Shown here one piece after another: positions 25,921 through 34,338 of a stretch of 64,000 nucleotides of DNA (position 1 is the first letter of the stretch; each line of letters opens with the position of its first letter). The notes below the pieces were generated by a model that was given only the letters and a program-made list of their open reading frames with translations, was not told the origin of the DNA and did no database searches. This DNA is from Rhodococcus_F sp040656415 (GTDB lineage Bacteria > Actinomycetota > Actinomycetes > Mycobacteriales > Mycobacteriaceae). The position numbers were made by a program, and so were the translations under genes. The stretch lies in contig NZ_JBFAMC010000002.1 in the NCBI RefSeq assembly GCF_040656415.1, forward strand, positions 372,001-436,000, given 5' to 3'.

Positions 25921-26829
25921 TCAGGAGCGCGTGAACCGCTCGAGGCGGCCCAGCTTCCGTAGTCGCATCCACTCGCGCAGCCCCCGCAGGTCGCGCTTCG
26001 TGACGAGGAAGTACCACCCGAACCGCACCCATTCCTGGGGTAGCAGCTTCCGCATACCCGGCTGTGACAGCAGATAGCCGCGGTTGCGGTAGGTGAAGAA
26101 GCGCTTGGTTGCGTTGTCCGGATACTGGGTGTGCATTCGGCCACCGAGGATTGGCTTGAACTCCTCCGCGCCATTCGGGTGCATGTATACGGTCTGCAGA
26201 CAGGTGCCGAACGGCAGCCCCGACCGCACCAGCCTGCGATGGACCTCCACCTCGTCTCCCCGGACGAACAGGCGCAGGTCGGGAACACCGACCGCGTCGA
26301 TGGTGGACGCTCGAAACAGGGCGCCATTGAACAGCGACGCGATCCCAGGCAACAGGTCGGCCGAATCATCACCGTCTGCGAACAGTTCGGAGCGCAGCCG
26401 CCGCCACTGGACGCCACGGCGTAGCGGGAAAGCAAGCCGATCCGGGTCGTCGATGTCACAGACCACGGGTGACACCTCCGCCAATCCGTGCCGCTGCGCG
26501 CAGTCGAGCAGCGTCTCGAGAACCTCGGGCCCCTCAGGGCGCCCGTCGTCGTCGGCGAGCCAAATCCAGTCGGCGCCGAGCGAGAGTGCGTAGAGGATTC
26601 CGAGCGCGAAGCCGCCGGCCCCGCCCAGGTTGTGCTGGGAGCCCAGATAGGTGGCGGGGATCCCGCAAGTCTCGACCATTTCGCGCACCGCGTCCTCGGC
26701 GGCGTTGTCCACGACGACCAGATGGTCCAGCGGTCGAGTCTGTGAACTCAGAACCTTCAACGACTCGGACAGCAACTCGCGGCGCTTGTGGGTGACGACG
26801 ACGCCGGTGATACGCCCAGCAGTGCTCAC
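25921..26829 (-). CDS. glfT1: Galactofuranosyltransferase GlfT1 (galactan initiation)
   Basis: A 302-residue GT2 enzyme. The start is ITGVVVTHKRRELL, followed by VVVDNAAED, the GGAGGFALG segment shared with GlfT2, and the metal-binding LADDDGRPEGPE with Asp93-95. GlfT1 adds the first galactofuranose residues to the rhamnose-containing lipid linker before GlfT2 takes over. The GTG at 26827-26829 overlaps the Wzt stop as GTGA, so it is coupled to the exporter genes in the order wzm-wzt-glfT1. This matches the Rv3781-Rv3783 block of M. tuberculosis. Confidence 0.92.
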   Translation of the reverse strand: MSTAGRITGVVVTHKRRELLSESLKVLSSQTRPLDHLVVVDNAAEDAVREMVETCGIPATYLGSQHNLGGAGGFALGILYALSLGADWIWLADDDGRPEGPEVLETLLDCAQRHGLAEVSPVVCDIDDPDRLAFPLRRGVQWRRLRSELFADGDDSADLLPGIASLFNGALFRASTIDAVGVPDLRLFVRGDEVEVHRRLVRSGLPFGTCLQTVYMHPNGAEEFKPILGGRMHTQYPDNATKRFFTYRNRGYLLSQPGMRKLLPQEWVRFGWYFLVTKRDLRGLREWMRLRKLGRLERFTRS

Positions 26830-27704
26830 GCGGACTCCGCCTGGGGCTGCGCACCGGAGTGCTCGACCGAGGAGTTCCGGGTGGCGGACGGCGCGTCCTG
26901 ACCGGCTTTCTCCCGCTCCATCTCCTCGATGACGTGCCGGACATGGTCTGCGGCGTCGTCACCCTCGTAGGCCCGGACGACATCTTCGATGCCGCCGCGC
27001 TGCCGGACCTGACCGTGGTCGATCCAGATGGCGGAGTCGCAGAGTTGAGCGAGGAACTCGTTGGAGTGGCTGGCGAACACCAGGATGCCCGAGCGTTCGA
27101 CGAGTGCCTGCAACCGGACCCGTGCCTTCTTCATGAACTCTGCATCGACGGCGCCGATACCCTCGTCGAGCAGCAGGATCTCAGGGTCGATACTGGTCAC
27201 CACACCCATGGCGACGCGCACACGCATGCCGGTGGAGTAGGTGCGTAGCGGCATCGAAAGATATTCGCCCAGCTCGGTGAACTCGGCGATTTCGTCCATC
27301 TTCGCGAGCATCTGCTTGCGCGTCTGCCCGAGGAACAGCCCGCGGATGATGATGTTCTCGTAGCCGGAGATCTCCGGGTCCATTCCGACGCCGAGATCGA
27401 AGACGGGCGCCACACGTCCGCGGATCCGGGCACTGCCACGAGTCGGTTCGTAGATGCCGGACAGAAGCCTGAGCAGCGTCGACTTTCCTGCGCCGTTGTG
27501 GCCGACCAGCCCGACCCGATCGCCTTCCTTCAGCGACAGGTTGATGTCACGCAGGGCCTCGACCACCACGACGTCCGAGGTGTTGCGTCCGATGGCTCCG
27601 CCGGCTTTGCCGAGGAAGGCCTTCTTCAGCGAACGGGACTTCGCGTCGAAGATCGGGAAGTCGACGCAAGCGTCCCGGGTCTCAATGCTGACGTGTTTGG
27701 TCAT
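26826..27704 (-). CDS. wzt: Galactan exporter ATPase (Wzt/RfbE type)
   Basis: A 292-residue ABC ATPase with Walker A GHNGAGKST, signature YSTGMRVRVAM and Walker B LLLDEGIGAVD followed by the switch His in FASHS. The YSTGM signature in place of LSGGQ is characteristic of polysaccharide O-antigen exporters. There is an acidic/Pro tail of about 35 residues but no carbohydrate-binding domain of the large Wzt type. It drives export of lipid-linked galactan through the permease encoded upstream. ATG 27702-27704 is 40 bases after the permease gene. Confidence 0.93.
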   Translation of the reverse strand: MTKHVSIETRDACVDFPIFDAKSRSLKKAFLGKAGGAIGRNTSDVVVVEALRDINLSLKEGDRVGLVGHNGAGKSTLLRLLSGIYEPTRGSARIRGRVAPVFDLGVGMDPEISGYENIIIRGLFLGQTRKQMLAKMDEIAEFTELGEYLSMPLRTYSTGMRVRVAMGVVTSIDPEILLLDEGIGAVDAEFMKKARVRLQALVERSGILVFASHSNEFLAQLCDSAIWIDHGQVRQRGGIEDVVRAYEGDDAADHVRHVIEEMEREKAGQDAPSATRNSSVEHSGAQPQAESA

Positions 27705-27744
27705 TAACTCTCGCTTCGCTCGAGCGCTGTCATTGCAAACTCTC

Positions 27745-28623
27745 CTATACCCAGTAGGGCACACGAGCCCGGTACTTGCGAAGCGCAAGGATGGCGGCGG
27801 TCCATCCGACAGCGGTGATGGCCAACACGATGTACCAGTGATACGCCTGCTGGGGTTGTCCGATCATGGGCGCGCGCACGATGTCGAGGTAGTGGAACAG
27901 CGGGTTGATCTCTGCCAGTTTGACCCGCCTGGCGGCTTCTCCGCCCTGCTGCTGGAGGCTCTGCGTGGTCCACATGATCGGCGTCAGTACGAACAGCAGC
28001 AGCGTGAGGCTGCCGAGGATCGGCGCGATGTCGCGGTAGCGGGTGGAGAAGATGCCGAACATGATCGACACCCACGCGGCATTGACGACGAGCAGCATGA
28101 TCGCGGGGATCGCCATCAGCGACATCCACGTCAGGTTCCGCCACACCCCGAACGCGAACAGCAAGATCACGTAGATCAAAAGGTTGTGAGCGAACAGCAA
28201 CATCTGCCGCCACACCAATCGGTAGACGTGAACACTCAATGCCGAGGGCAACTGTTTGATCAGTCCCTCGTTGGCGATGAATACCTCGGATCCTTCGAGG
28301 ATGCTCGCGGCGATCAGGTTCCATACGATCAGACCCACCGTGACGTACGGGAGGAACTCACTCAGCGGGATATTGAGCAGGGCGGAGTAGAGAATACCCA
28401 TCGCCGCGGCCTGCACGCCGGTGGCGATCGTGATCCAAAATGGGCCGATCACCGACCGCCGGTAGCGCTGCTTGATGTCCTGCCAGCCTAGGCTCAGCCA
28501 AAGCTCGCGCTGGCCGAAGCCGTCTTTGAGGTCTTTGAACGCACGGCGGAGGGTCTGCGAATCGGACGCCGCGTGGGGGTCGCCTTCGGCCCCGGTTTCG
28601 ATAGCGGATGCTGACACGGCCAC
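27745..28623 (-). CDS. wzm: Galactan exporter permease (Wzm/RfbD type)
   Basis: About 292 residues with six membrane spans (near 62-85, 92-112, 140-165, 172-200, 208-230 and 262-282). It has the ABC-2 polysaccharide export region LWLSLGWQDIKQRYRRSVIGPFW in two parts, the RRS-IGPFW segment being diagnostic. It forms the membrane channel of the exporter with Wzt. Two in-frame GTG codons (28623 and 28617) could be the start; the first has a GGTAGG site four bases before it. Confidence 0.9.
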   Translation of the reverse strand: MAVSASAIETGAEGDPHAASDSQTLRRAFKDLKDGFGQRELWLSLGWQDIKQRYRRSVIGPFWITIATGVQAAAMGILYSALLNIPLSEFLPYVTVGLIVWNLIAASILEGSEVFIANEGLIKQLPSALSVHVYRLVWRQMLLFAHNLLIYVILLFAFGVWRNLTWMSLMAIPAIMLLVVNAAWVSIMFGIFSTRYRDIAPILGSLTLLLFVLTPIMWTTQSLQQQGGEAARRVKLAEINPLFHYLDIVRAPMIGQPQQAYHWYIVLAITAVGWTAAILALRKYRARVPYWV

Positions 28624-28654
28624 TGAGCCTACCGGGAGGTCGGATCCACGGGTT

Positions 28655-29236
28655 CTACAAGTACTGGCCAGTACCCCCTGATTGCGATCCCTGATCGGGA
28701 TTCTGCGCGGGGTGAGGGTTGCCGATGGTGACCCCGGGAGGCAGTGCACCCTGACGGATCTGCTCGAGCTGTGATCGTGCCGCCATCTGCTGAGCGAACA
28801 GGGCGGTCTGGATCCCGTGGAACAATCCCTCCAACCATCCGACCAACTGAGCCTGCGCGATGCGGAGCTCGGCGTCGGTTGGAATGGTTTCCTCGACAAA
28901 GGGGAGTGTGAGCCGATCGAGTTCGTCGCGCAACTCGGGTGCCAGACCCTGCTCGAGTTCATTGATCGACGATTGGTGGATCTGCTTCAGCCGGGTCCGG
29001 CTGGCGTCGTCGAGAGGAGCGGCGCGCACCTCCTCGAGGAGTTGTTTGATCATGGTTCCGATGCGCATGACCTTGGCCGGCTGCTCGACCATGTCCGCTA
29101 CCGACTGGGACTGGGTTCCCTTGTCGCCGTCATCCGAGGCCTTGCCTTTGGCACCGTCCGGAGCCTCAGCGGCAGGGTTTTCTGCGGGCTGGCCATCAGG
29201 GCCGATCACGACGTGATCATTCTTCGAGTTCGTCAT
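28655..29236 (-). CDS. bpa: Bacterial proteasome activator
   Basis: A 193-residue protein. A polar disordered N-terminus (1-45) precedes a four-helix core (about 50-160: VMRIGTMIKQLLEEVRAA, then INELEQGLAPELRDELDRL and VGWLEGLFHGIQTALFAQQM). The C-terminus is GQYL. That tail docks into the 20S proteasome pockets, and Bpa/PafE rings open the proteasome gate without ATP. The match to Rv3780 is strong, as is its place next to the galactan exporter genes. It lies 31 bases upstream of wzm. Confidence 0.93.
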   Translation of the reverse strand: MTNSKNDHVVIGPDGQPAENPAAEAPDGAKGKASDDGDKGTQSQSVADMVEQPAKVMRIGTMIKQLLEEVRAAPLDDASRTRLKQIHQSSINELEQGLAPELRDELDRLTLPFVEETIPTDAELRIAQAQLVGWLEGLFHGIQTALFAQQMAARSQLEQIRQGALPPGVTIGNPHPAQNPDQGSQSGGTGQYL

Positions 29237-29486
29237 CGCTGATCACCTGCGGATTCCCCATCCGTCGGGTCGGGGGGACAGCCCTCGCATCGGGTGGGGT
29301 GGGTGTGCATGTCGCTGCTCCTGGTCGCGTTCGTTTGGACGGAAACCTCTTGTGGGTCCATCTTGTCTGGTGCCGGTCAGGGATGTGCGGCTGCATCCAC
29401 TTTCCATCTTCGCGTGGGCTCGCGGTACATCACAACAACCGACGGCTCGCGTCGGTCGTATTGACTCGGGTCTTAGAGTGTCGGGC

Positions 29487-30689
29487 ATGGCTTACGACGT
29501 TGCCCGTGTACGGGGACTCATCCCCTCACTCGGCGACGGTTGGATTCATCTGGATCCGCAGACCGGCATGCAGATTCCGGACGCGGTTTCCCGCGCGGTC
29601 TCGACAGCCTTTCGGGCGTCCGCATCTTCCTCGACCGGGCAACATGTTTCCAGCCGGCGCAGCGCGGCGGTAATCGATGCTGCTCGTGCGGCCGTTGCCG
29701 ACCTGGTCGGGGGCGAGCCCGAGGGGGTCGTGCTGGGTCCCGACCGATCCATTCTGCTGGCTTGGCTTGCGGAATCGTTGAGTACTCGACTCGGTCTAGG
29801 AACCGGGTTGGTTCTGTCCCGGCTCGACGAGGAAGCCAACGTTGCACCCTGGCTACGGGTGGCCAGTCGGTACGGGGCCCAGGTGAGGTGGGCGGAGGTC
29901 GAAATCGAGACCTGCGAACTGCCCAGTTGGCAGTTCCAGGACCTCATCACCAGCACGACCCGCCTGGTGGCGCTCACTGCGGCATCACCGATCGTCGGCT
30001 CGGCACCCGATGTCCGCGTCGTAGCGGACAGGATCCATGAAGTGGGCGGACTGATGGTCGTCGACGCGGTCGGCGCAGCACCCTACGCACACGTCGACAT
30101 CAACGAACTCGGCGCTGACGTCGTCGCCGTCGGTGCAACGTCCTGGGGTGGACCGCAGGTCGGTGCCCTTGTCTTCCGCGACCCCGCGATGCTCGATCGC
30201 ATCCCCTCCGTGTCCCTCAACCCGCAAGCGCGAGGAGTCGAACGGCTCGAGGTCGGGGCGCATCAGTTCGCGTTGCTTGCCGGGCTCACGACGTCGATCG
30301 ATTTCCTCGCCAACCTCGACGAGTCGGCCACGGGTTCGCGGAGCCAGAAGCTCGAAACGTCGATAAGTTCGCTTCAGAACTACCACGACATCCTGTTCGA
30401 CCACCTCATGTCCTCACTCAACAGGATTCCGCGGGTCATGGTCCTCGGACGCTCACCCAGCCGTGTTCCTGCGCTCAGCTTCACCGTGGCCGGAATTTCG
30501 GCAGACAAGGTGGCGTCCTACCTCGCTGACAAACGCATCGCAACCGTCAGCGGCGTCCATGGCGGTTCGCGACTGCTCGACTCACTCGGTGTCAACGACG
30601 AGGGCGGAGCCGTCACCATCGGGCTCGCGCCCTACACCACCCGCTACGAGATCGACCAGCTCGTCAGCGAACTCGCTGCGCTCCACTGA
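29487..30689 (+). CDS. Class V aminotransferase-fold protein lacking the PLP lysine
   Basis: A 400-residue protein of the cysteine desulfurase (SufS/NifS) fold, matching Rv3778c in context. DAVGAAPYAHVDINELGAD at about 192-210 is the usual acidic strand region. The segment that should read S-G-H-K-x-x-G-P is G-A-T-S-W-G-G-P, so the Schiff-base lysine is replaced by serine. The EHHSN substrate motif is also altered to EEAN. On this evidence it may not bind PLP covalently. ATG 29487 gives the normal family N-terminus. It is divergent from bpa. Confidence 0.8.
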   Translation: MAYDVARVRGLIPSLGDGWIHLDPQTGMQIPDAVSRAVSTAFRASASSSTGQHVSSRRSAAVIDAARAAVADLVGGEPEGVVLGPDRSILLAWLAESLSTRLGLGTGLVLSRLDEEANVAPWLRVASRYGAQVRWAEVEIETCELPSWQFQDLITSTTRLVALTAASPIVGSAPDVRVVADRIHEVGGLMVVDAVGAAPYAHVDINELGADVVAVGATSWGGPQVGALVFRDPAMLDRIPSVSLNPQARGVERLEVGAHQFALLAGLTTSIDFLANLDESATGSRSQKLETSISSLQNYHDILFDHLMSSLNRIPRVMVLGRSPSRVPALSFTVAGISADKVASYLADKRIATVSGVHGGSRLLDSLGVNDEGGAVTIGLAPYTTRYEIDQLVSELAALH

Positions 30690-30711
30690 CCAGGCTCGAT
30701 ACAGGGTAGCC

Positions 30712-31707
30712 CTAGTCCCGCGGGATCGTGAGGATCACCTTCCCGACGGTTTCCGGTGAGTCCAACAATTCGTGCGCATGGGGTGCATCGGTGATCGGCA
30801 GCTCGGCCGACACGACCGGTTGAACGGCTCCCTCGGCAATGAGTGGCCACAGGCGTGCGGTGACGTCGGCGACGATGTTCGCCTTGCCGCTGCGGCCCGT
30901 CTCCGGGCGCATGCGCAGTCCTGTCGCCATCACGTGGGCGCGTTTGGCGATCAACTTGGCCAGGTCCAGCTCGCCCGTGCGGCCGCCCTGCATGCCTATC
31001 ACTACGAGACGCCCGTCTACGGCGAGCGCGTCGATGTTGCGGTCCAGGTAGGAGCCACCCATGTTGTCGAGAATCACGTCAGCGCCGTGATCGTTTGTCG
31101 CTGTTCGGACCTGCTCGACGAAGTCGGCTTCGCGATAGTTCACGAGGATGTCCGCCCCGAGTTCTCGGCAGCGGGCCAGCTTCCCCTCCGAACCCGCCGT
31201 GACAGCGACGCGGGCACCGAGAGCGACAGCCACCTGGATGGCGTGAGTGCCGATGCCACTACCCCCGCCGTGCACCAGCATCACATCGCCGCGGGAAAGC
31301 CCGGCGCCCATGACGATGTTCGACCACACCGTGCACGCAACCTCCGGCAACGAAGCCGCAACCAGCAGATCCACTCCGTCGGGCAGGGGCATCAGCTGTG
31401 ACGCGGGAACGGCCACCCGCTCGGCATAACCCCCACCGGCGAGGAGTGCGCACACCTGGTCGCCGACGGACCACGCAGTGACGCCCTCACCGAGTTCGGT
31501 GATGGTCCCGGAGCACTCGAGCCCGAGGATGTCGCTGGCTCCCGGTGGCGGAGGGTAGAAACCTTGGCGCTGCAACAGGTCGGCACGGTTGACTGCCGTA
31601 GCGGCCACGTCGAGCAGAACATGCCCGGGCGGGAGGGTCGGGTCGGGATGTTCCGCCCACTTCATGACTTCTGGGCCGCCCGGCTGATCGATCGTGATGG
31701 CGTACAT
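30712..31707 (-). CDS. NADPH:quinone oxidoreductase (zeta-crystallin type)
   Basis: A 331-residue medium-chain reductase without the zinc ligands. It has NRADLLQRQGFYPPPPG at the N-terminal substrate region, the DILGLECSGTI segment, and the NADPH fold with VHGGGSGIGTHAIQ. Members reduce quinones or act as enoyl reductases (PIG3-like). The ATG at 31705-31707 is chosen over a GTG two codons earlier. Convergent with the aminotransferase-like gene (22-base gap) and divergent from a MarR gene, which may control it. Confidence 0.9.
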   Translation of the reverse strand: MYAITIDQPGGPEVMKWAEHPDPTLPPGHVLLDVAATAVNRADLLQRQGFYPPPPGASDILGLECSGTITELGEGVTAWSVGDQVCALLAGGGYAERVAVPASQLMPLPDGVDLLVAASLPEVACTVWSNIVMGAGLSRGDVMLVHGGGSGIGTHAIQVAVALGARVAVTAGSEGKLARCRELGADILVNYREADFVEQVRTATNDHGADVILDNMGGSYLDRNIDALAVDGRLVVIGMQGGRTGELDLAKLIAKRAHVMATGLRMRPETGRSGKANIVADVTARLWPLIAEGAVQPVVSAELPITDAPHAHELLDSPETVGKVILTIPRD

Positions 31708-31772
31708 GACCACGACGCTAGCGAAATATTTGCGGGGGCAGGCAGCTGTGAGCAGTCACGGCTGGCGTGTCG

Positions 31773-31791
31773 CTTGCCTGGGAGAGGCAAG
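31773..31791. promoter_or_regulatory. Inverted repeat between the quinone reductase and MarR genes
   Basis: CTTGCC-TGGGAGA-GGCAAG, 6-bp perfect arms with a 7-base spacer, 38 bases before the MarR start and 66 bases before the reductase start. A position between divergent genes suits a MarR operator; no other support. Confidence 0.4.
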
Positions 31792-31828
31792 GCTATTGGA
31801 AAGTCTCATCCGCTAATAGAATGAACCC

Positions 31829-32311
31829 GTGACGGCAGAGGCTTCGGATGCAGCATTGGCAACCGAGTGGCTGTCGCCTGCGGAGATGCGGGCGTGGCGT
31901 AGCTACCTGGATGCCAACCAGCGGCTGATGAATGTTCTCAACAAGGATCTGCAAGACAGGCACGATCTGTCGTTAGCTGATTACCGGATTTTGGTGTTGC
32001 TGACCGACTCTCCGGACGGTTCGCTGCGAATGAGCGACCTAGCCGATGGTGTGCTGTCGTCGCGTAGCCGCCTCACCCACCAGATACGCCGGATGGAAGC
32101 GCAGGGCATGGTGACCCGTTCCACATGCCTCGAGGACGGTCGCGGCGTTCTTGCGGTTATCACTGACGAAGGACGTGCCCGAGTGGCGGAAGCGGCGCCC
32201 ACTCACGTAGCCGGCGTGCGCAGCAACCTCATAGACCTGCTCACCAGCTCGCAACTCGAACTTCTCACCGAGGTGTTCGAGCGAGTAGGTAAGACGATCG
32301 GCGACCGCTGA
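31829..32311 (+). CDS. MarR-family transcriptional regulator
   Basis: A 160-residue winged-helix protein. LSLADYRILVLLTDSPDG leads into MSDLADGVLSSRSRLTHQIRRM, the recognition helix, and DGRGVLAVITDEG forms the wing. This is a standard MarR layout. The GTG start at 31829 lies close behind a TAATAGAAT element and has no clear ribosome site, so it may be leaderless. Likely a repressor of itself and/or the divergent quinone reductase. Confidence 0.9.
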   Translation: MTAEASDAALATEWLSPAEMRAWRSYLDANQRLMNVLNKDLQDRHDLSLADYRILVLLTDSPDGSLRMSDLADGVLSSRSRLTHQIRRMEAQGMVTRSTCLEDGRGVLAVITDEGRARVAEAAPTHVAGVRSNLIDLLTSSQLELLTEVFERVGKTIGDR

Positions 32312-32353
32312 CCAATTTCCGGTCTGTGAACCCTTACCGATAAGATCCCCCAC

Positions 32354-32438
32354 GGAAGCGTGGCAGAGCGGCCGAATGCACTCGCCTTGAAAGCGAGCGT
32401 CGTGAGAGCGACCGGGGGTTCAAATCCCTCCGCTTCCG
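32354..32438 (+). tRNA. tRNA-Ser(UGA)
   Basis: Acceptor GGAAGCG (32354-32360) pairs with CGCTTCC (32431-32437). The anticodon arm CTCGC-CTTGAAA-GCGAG gives anticodon TGA. A long variable arm (GTCGTGAGAGCGAC) and a GGTTCAAATCC T-loop are present. No CCA is encoded. The 3' end from 32418 serves as the left repeat of an integrated element. Confidence 0.96.
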
Positions 32439-32439
32439 C
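32418..32439 (+). repeat. Left attachment repeat (22 bp) of island 1 inside tRNA-Ser
   Basis: The 22 bases covering the T-arm, acceptor 3' strand and discriminator are repeated exactly at 35760-35781. This is the usual attachment arrangement of tRNA-targeting tyrosine integrases, and an integrase pseudogene starts 113 bases to the right. Confidence 0.88.
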
Positions 32440-32443
32440 CGAG

Positions 32444-32479
32444 GCCCCTCACCTGTAATCACAGGTGAGGGGCTATTTT
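32444..32479 (+). terminator. Terminator after tRNA-Ser(UGA)
   Basis: Thirteen-base perfect arms (GCCCCTCACCTGT and its complement at 32461-32473), a four-base loop, then TATTTT. It lies inside the element, so it now ends the tRNA transcript in place of the original one at 35792. Confidence 0.85.
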
Positions 32480-32551
32480 GTTCCCTCTGGTGCGGTGCTC
32501 ATCCTGCGTTTGGCCACAAATTGGCCACACTTGCCCGAGATGCGGCCTGAT

Positions 32552-33480
32552 TCAGCGCGTCTCCAACGCTGTCGAGATCGTCGTCGAATAGGTCGCTGTA
32601 AAGACAGACCGTTTCAGATAGTCGCCGTCACGACTCGGGAACACCAGGTCGTCTCGTCCCTTGCCTTCGCACGGTCGTGCTAGCTCCACGACGAGGAAGC
32701 CCGGGATGGGAGTTGATCGCCCTTTGTCGCTCTTCGGCGTGCTGACGTGCATGGTCATGTTCACCTGCACCGCGCTCTCGGTGACAGTAACCCGCTTGCG
32801 CAACAGGTCCAGATCCCTCACCAGCAGACCGATTGTCTCACCCCACCGAAGGCCGCAGTATGCGAGGACCAGGACCAGCGTGCGCTTGTCGCCCGACTCG
32901 TCCGCGAGTGCCCACACCTGATCATGGGTGAGATAGACCCGCGACTTCCTCTGTTTTCGTGGCAAGTTCTCAACGCCTCGTGCCGGATTGCCGGCCAGGC
33001 GTTTCGACTTCACCGCACTGTCGAGAAGGCCGGCAAGGACGCCGTACGCACGGATCACGACTGTTGCGCCGCTGCCCTTCTTCAGAACCTTGTCGCCGTC
33101 CTTCGGGTCCCTGACTGTGCGGCCCATGTCAGCAATCCAACGTTCGACAGCATCGAGGTCGATATCGGCCAGGCGTGTCTTGCCCCAACGCGGCTCGACA
33201 TGGATTCGCCACGCCGTTTCGATCGATTTGTACGCCGAAGGTTTCAGATCAGATTCTTTGCGCTCCAACCACTTCGCAGAAATCTCACCAACGGTGATGT
33301 AGCCGAGCTTTGGCGCGACGTACTGCCCGGTCATCTTCTCGACTTCGACCGTGGCCGCGAAGTCTTGCGCTTGCCGCTTGCTCGTGAAACCGCGATTCTG
33401 GGTTTGCTTGCGATCGGGGTGCGGTAGCGCACCCTGTACCGCTTGCCGGTCTCTGTCTCGTAGGGCTCAATCGTCACCAT
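32552..33480 (-). pseudogene. Phage-type tyrosine integrase, frameshifted and truncated
   Basis: The reading begins MVTIEPYETETGKRYRVRYR at ATG 33478-33480, the usual start of actinobacterial integrases. After RYRTP the frame must change by one base (near 33423, in a run of C) to continue as QTQNRGFTSKRQAQDF and the SAM-like core-binding domain (VGEISAKWLER...). The catalytic domain keeps the first Arg in LAYCGLRWGE but stops soon after, without the HxxR and Tyr motifs. It therefore cannot catalyse recombination as read. It points toward the tRNA-Ser attachment site. Confidence 0.85.
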
Positions 33481-33625
33481 CGACGACTTCCTCGCCCGTG
33501 GCCGTGGCGCTGTCGAAGATGGGCAACTCGCGTGCGCGACGAATCCATCGTGTTGCCGTCGCCGAGGGAATGTCGAGGACTTCCTGCACATGCTTCGCCG
33601 GGCGAAGCCCAAGCGCCCCGGTCAC
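33467..33625 (-). CDS. Small helix-turn-helix protein upstream of the integrase
   Basis: About 52 residues from GTG 33625. LRPAKHVQEVLDIPSATATRWIRRARE is a homeodomain-like HTH in two parts, of the kind that precedes integrases in actinobacterial elements (V..L.IP..TA.RWI..AR). It overlaps the integrase start by 14 bases. The reading continues further upstream but crosses a hairpin terminator and loses sense, so the N-terminus may be missing. Confidence 0.45.
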   Translation of the reverse strand: MTGALGLRPAKHVQEVLDIPSATATRWIRRARELPIFDSATATGEEVVDGDD

Positions 33626-33697
33626 GAGCAGGCCGGGGCGCTGTGTGCTGTACCCAGAGCTAACCCTTGCCGTCACTAAGGGTGCCTGAACATGCTT

Positions 33698-33728
33698 CTG
33701 GCCCGACACCGTGATGGTGCCGGGCCAG
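33698..33728 (-). terminator. Hairpin after secreted protein gene (copy A)
   Basis: CTGGCCCG-ACACC-GTGAT-GGTG-CCGGGCCAG, a stem with one bulge, directly downstream of the minus-strand gene ending at 33739. The same 31 bases recur at 34298-34328 after the neighbouring paralogue, so gene and terminator were duplicated together. Confidence 0.7.
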
Positions 33729-33738
33729 GAAGGGGCGC

Positions 33739-34245
33739 CTAGGAACCGCCGAGGCTGCCGAAGTCGAGGCTGCCAGGGCTGCCCGTACCGCCCTCGCCGT
33801 CATCGGTGCCGCCGTCGTCAGGGACAAAGGGGGTGGTGAAGCGGAACGGCTCGGCCGTCTTGTTTTCGAAATCCCACGACCCCCACTCACGGTCAGTGCC
33901 GCTAGGAGTTTCACACATCCAGATGATCTGATAACTGCCATCGTCGACGGTCGCCGTCAAGCGCAACTCCTTCTCGCCGCCGCGAAGGATGCGACTCCAG
34001 CCGTCCCGTGGATGGCCTCCCTGGTCTTTGTCGTCAAATACGTTCCACCAGCAGGCGATCGCTCGCGAGCTGTTGTTGGTGACGATGAATTCGACTTCGT
34101 TGCCCTTGACCTCGGCGGTGACGGTGACTTCGTCGGGTGAGCCGTGGATGGGAGAGTGTTCGGCGTTGGCTGGCGCGGCGAACACAGCGGCCAGGAGGGA
34201 AACGGCCAAAGCTGCTGTGGCAGCGACACGTACTGACTTGATCAA
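33739..34245 (-). CDS. Secreted protein with Ser-Leu-Gly tail (island 1, copy A)
   Basis: A 168-residue protein from TTG 34243-34245 (behind AAGGGAATTC). The signal peptide MIKSVRVAATAALAVSLLAA cleaves near ANA (residues 26-28). The mature domain is an immunoglobulin-like or beta-sandwich type by pattern (VTVTAEVKGNEVEFIVTNNS, then YQIIWMCETPSG) with two cysteines. The acidic Gly-rich linker and the C-terminus SPGSLDFGSLGGS follow. It is similar to the gene at 34339 and, more distantly, to 49782. No known function; exported, perhaps held at the mycolate outer layer by the tail. Confidence 0.82.
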   Translation of the reverse strand: MIKSVRVAATAALAVSLLAAVFAAPANAEHSPIHGSPDEVTVTAEVKGNEVEFIVTNNSSRAIACWWNVFDDKDQGGHPRDGWSRILRGGEKELRLTATVDDGSYQIIWMCETPSGTDREWGSWDFENKTAEPFRFTTPFVPDDGGTDDGEGGTGSPGSLDFGSLGGS

Positions 34246-34297
34246 AGAATTCCCTTCGCTCGTTCCTCGAATGGAGTGATTGACTGCGGACGCCTTC

Positions 34298-34328
34298 CTG
34301 GCCCGACACCGTGATGGTGCCGGGCCAG
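34298..34328 (-). terminator. Hairpin after secreted protein gene (copy B)
   Basis: Base-for-base copy of the hairpin at 33698-33728, placed 11 bases after the stop of the gene ending at 34339. Confidence 0.7.
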
Positions 34329-34338
34329 GAAGGGGCGG

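Noticed and set aside
31773..31791. Third copy of the XRE-cupin operator
   Set aside because: It shares TTGCC...GGCAA arms, but the spacer is 7 bases instead of 5, so the half-sites are on a different phase.
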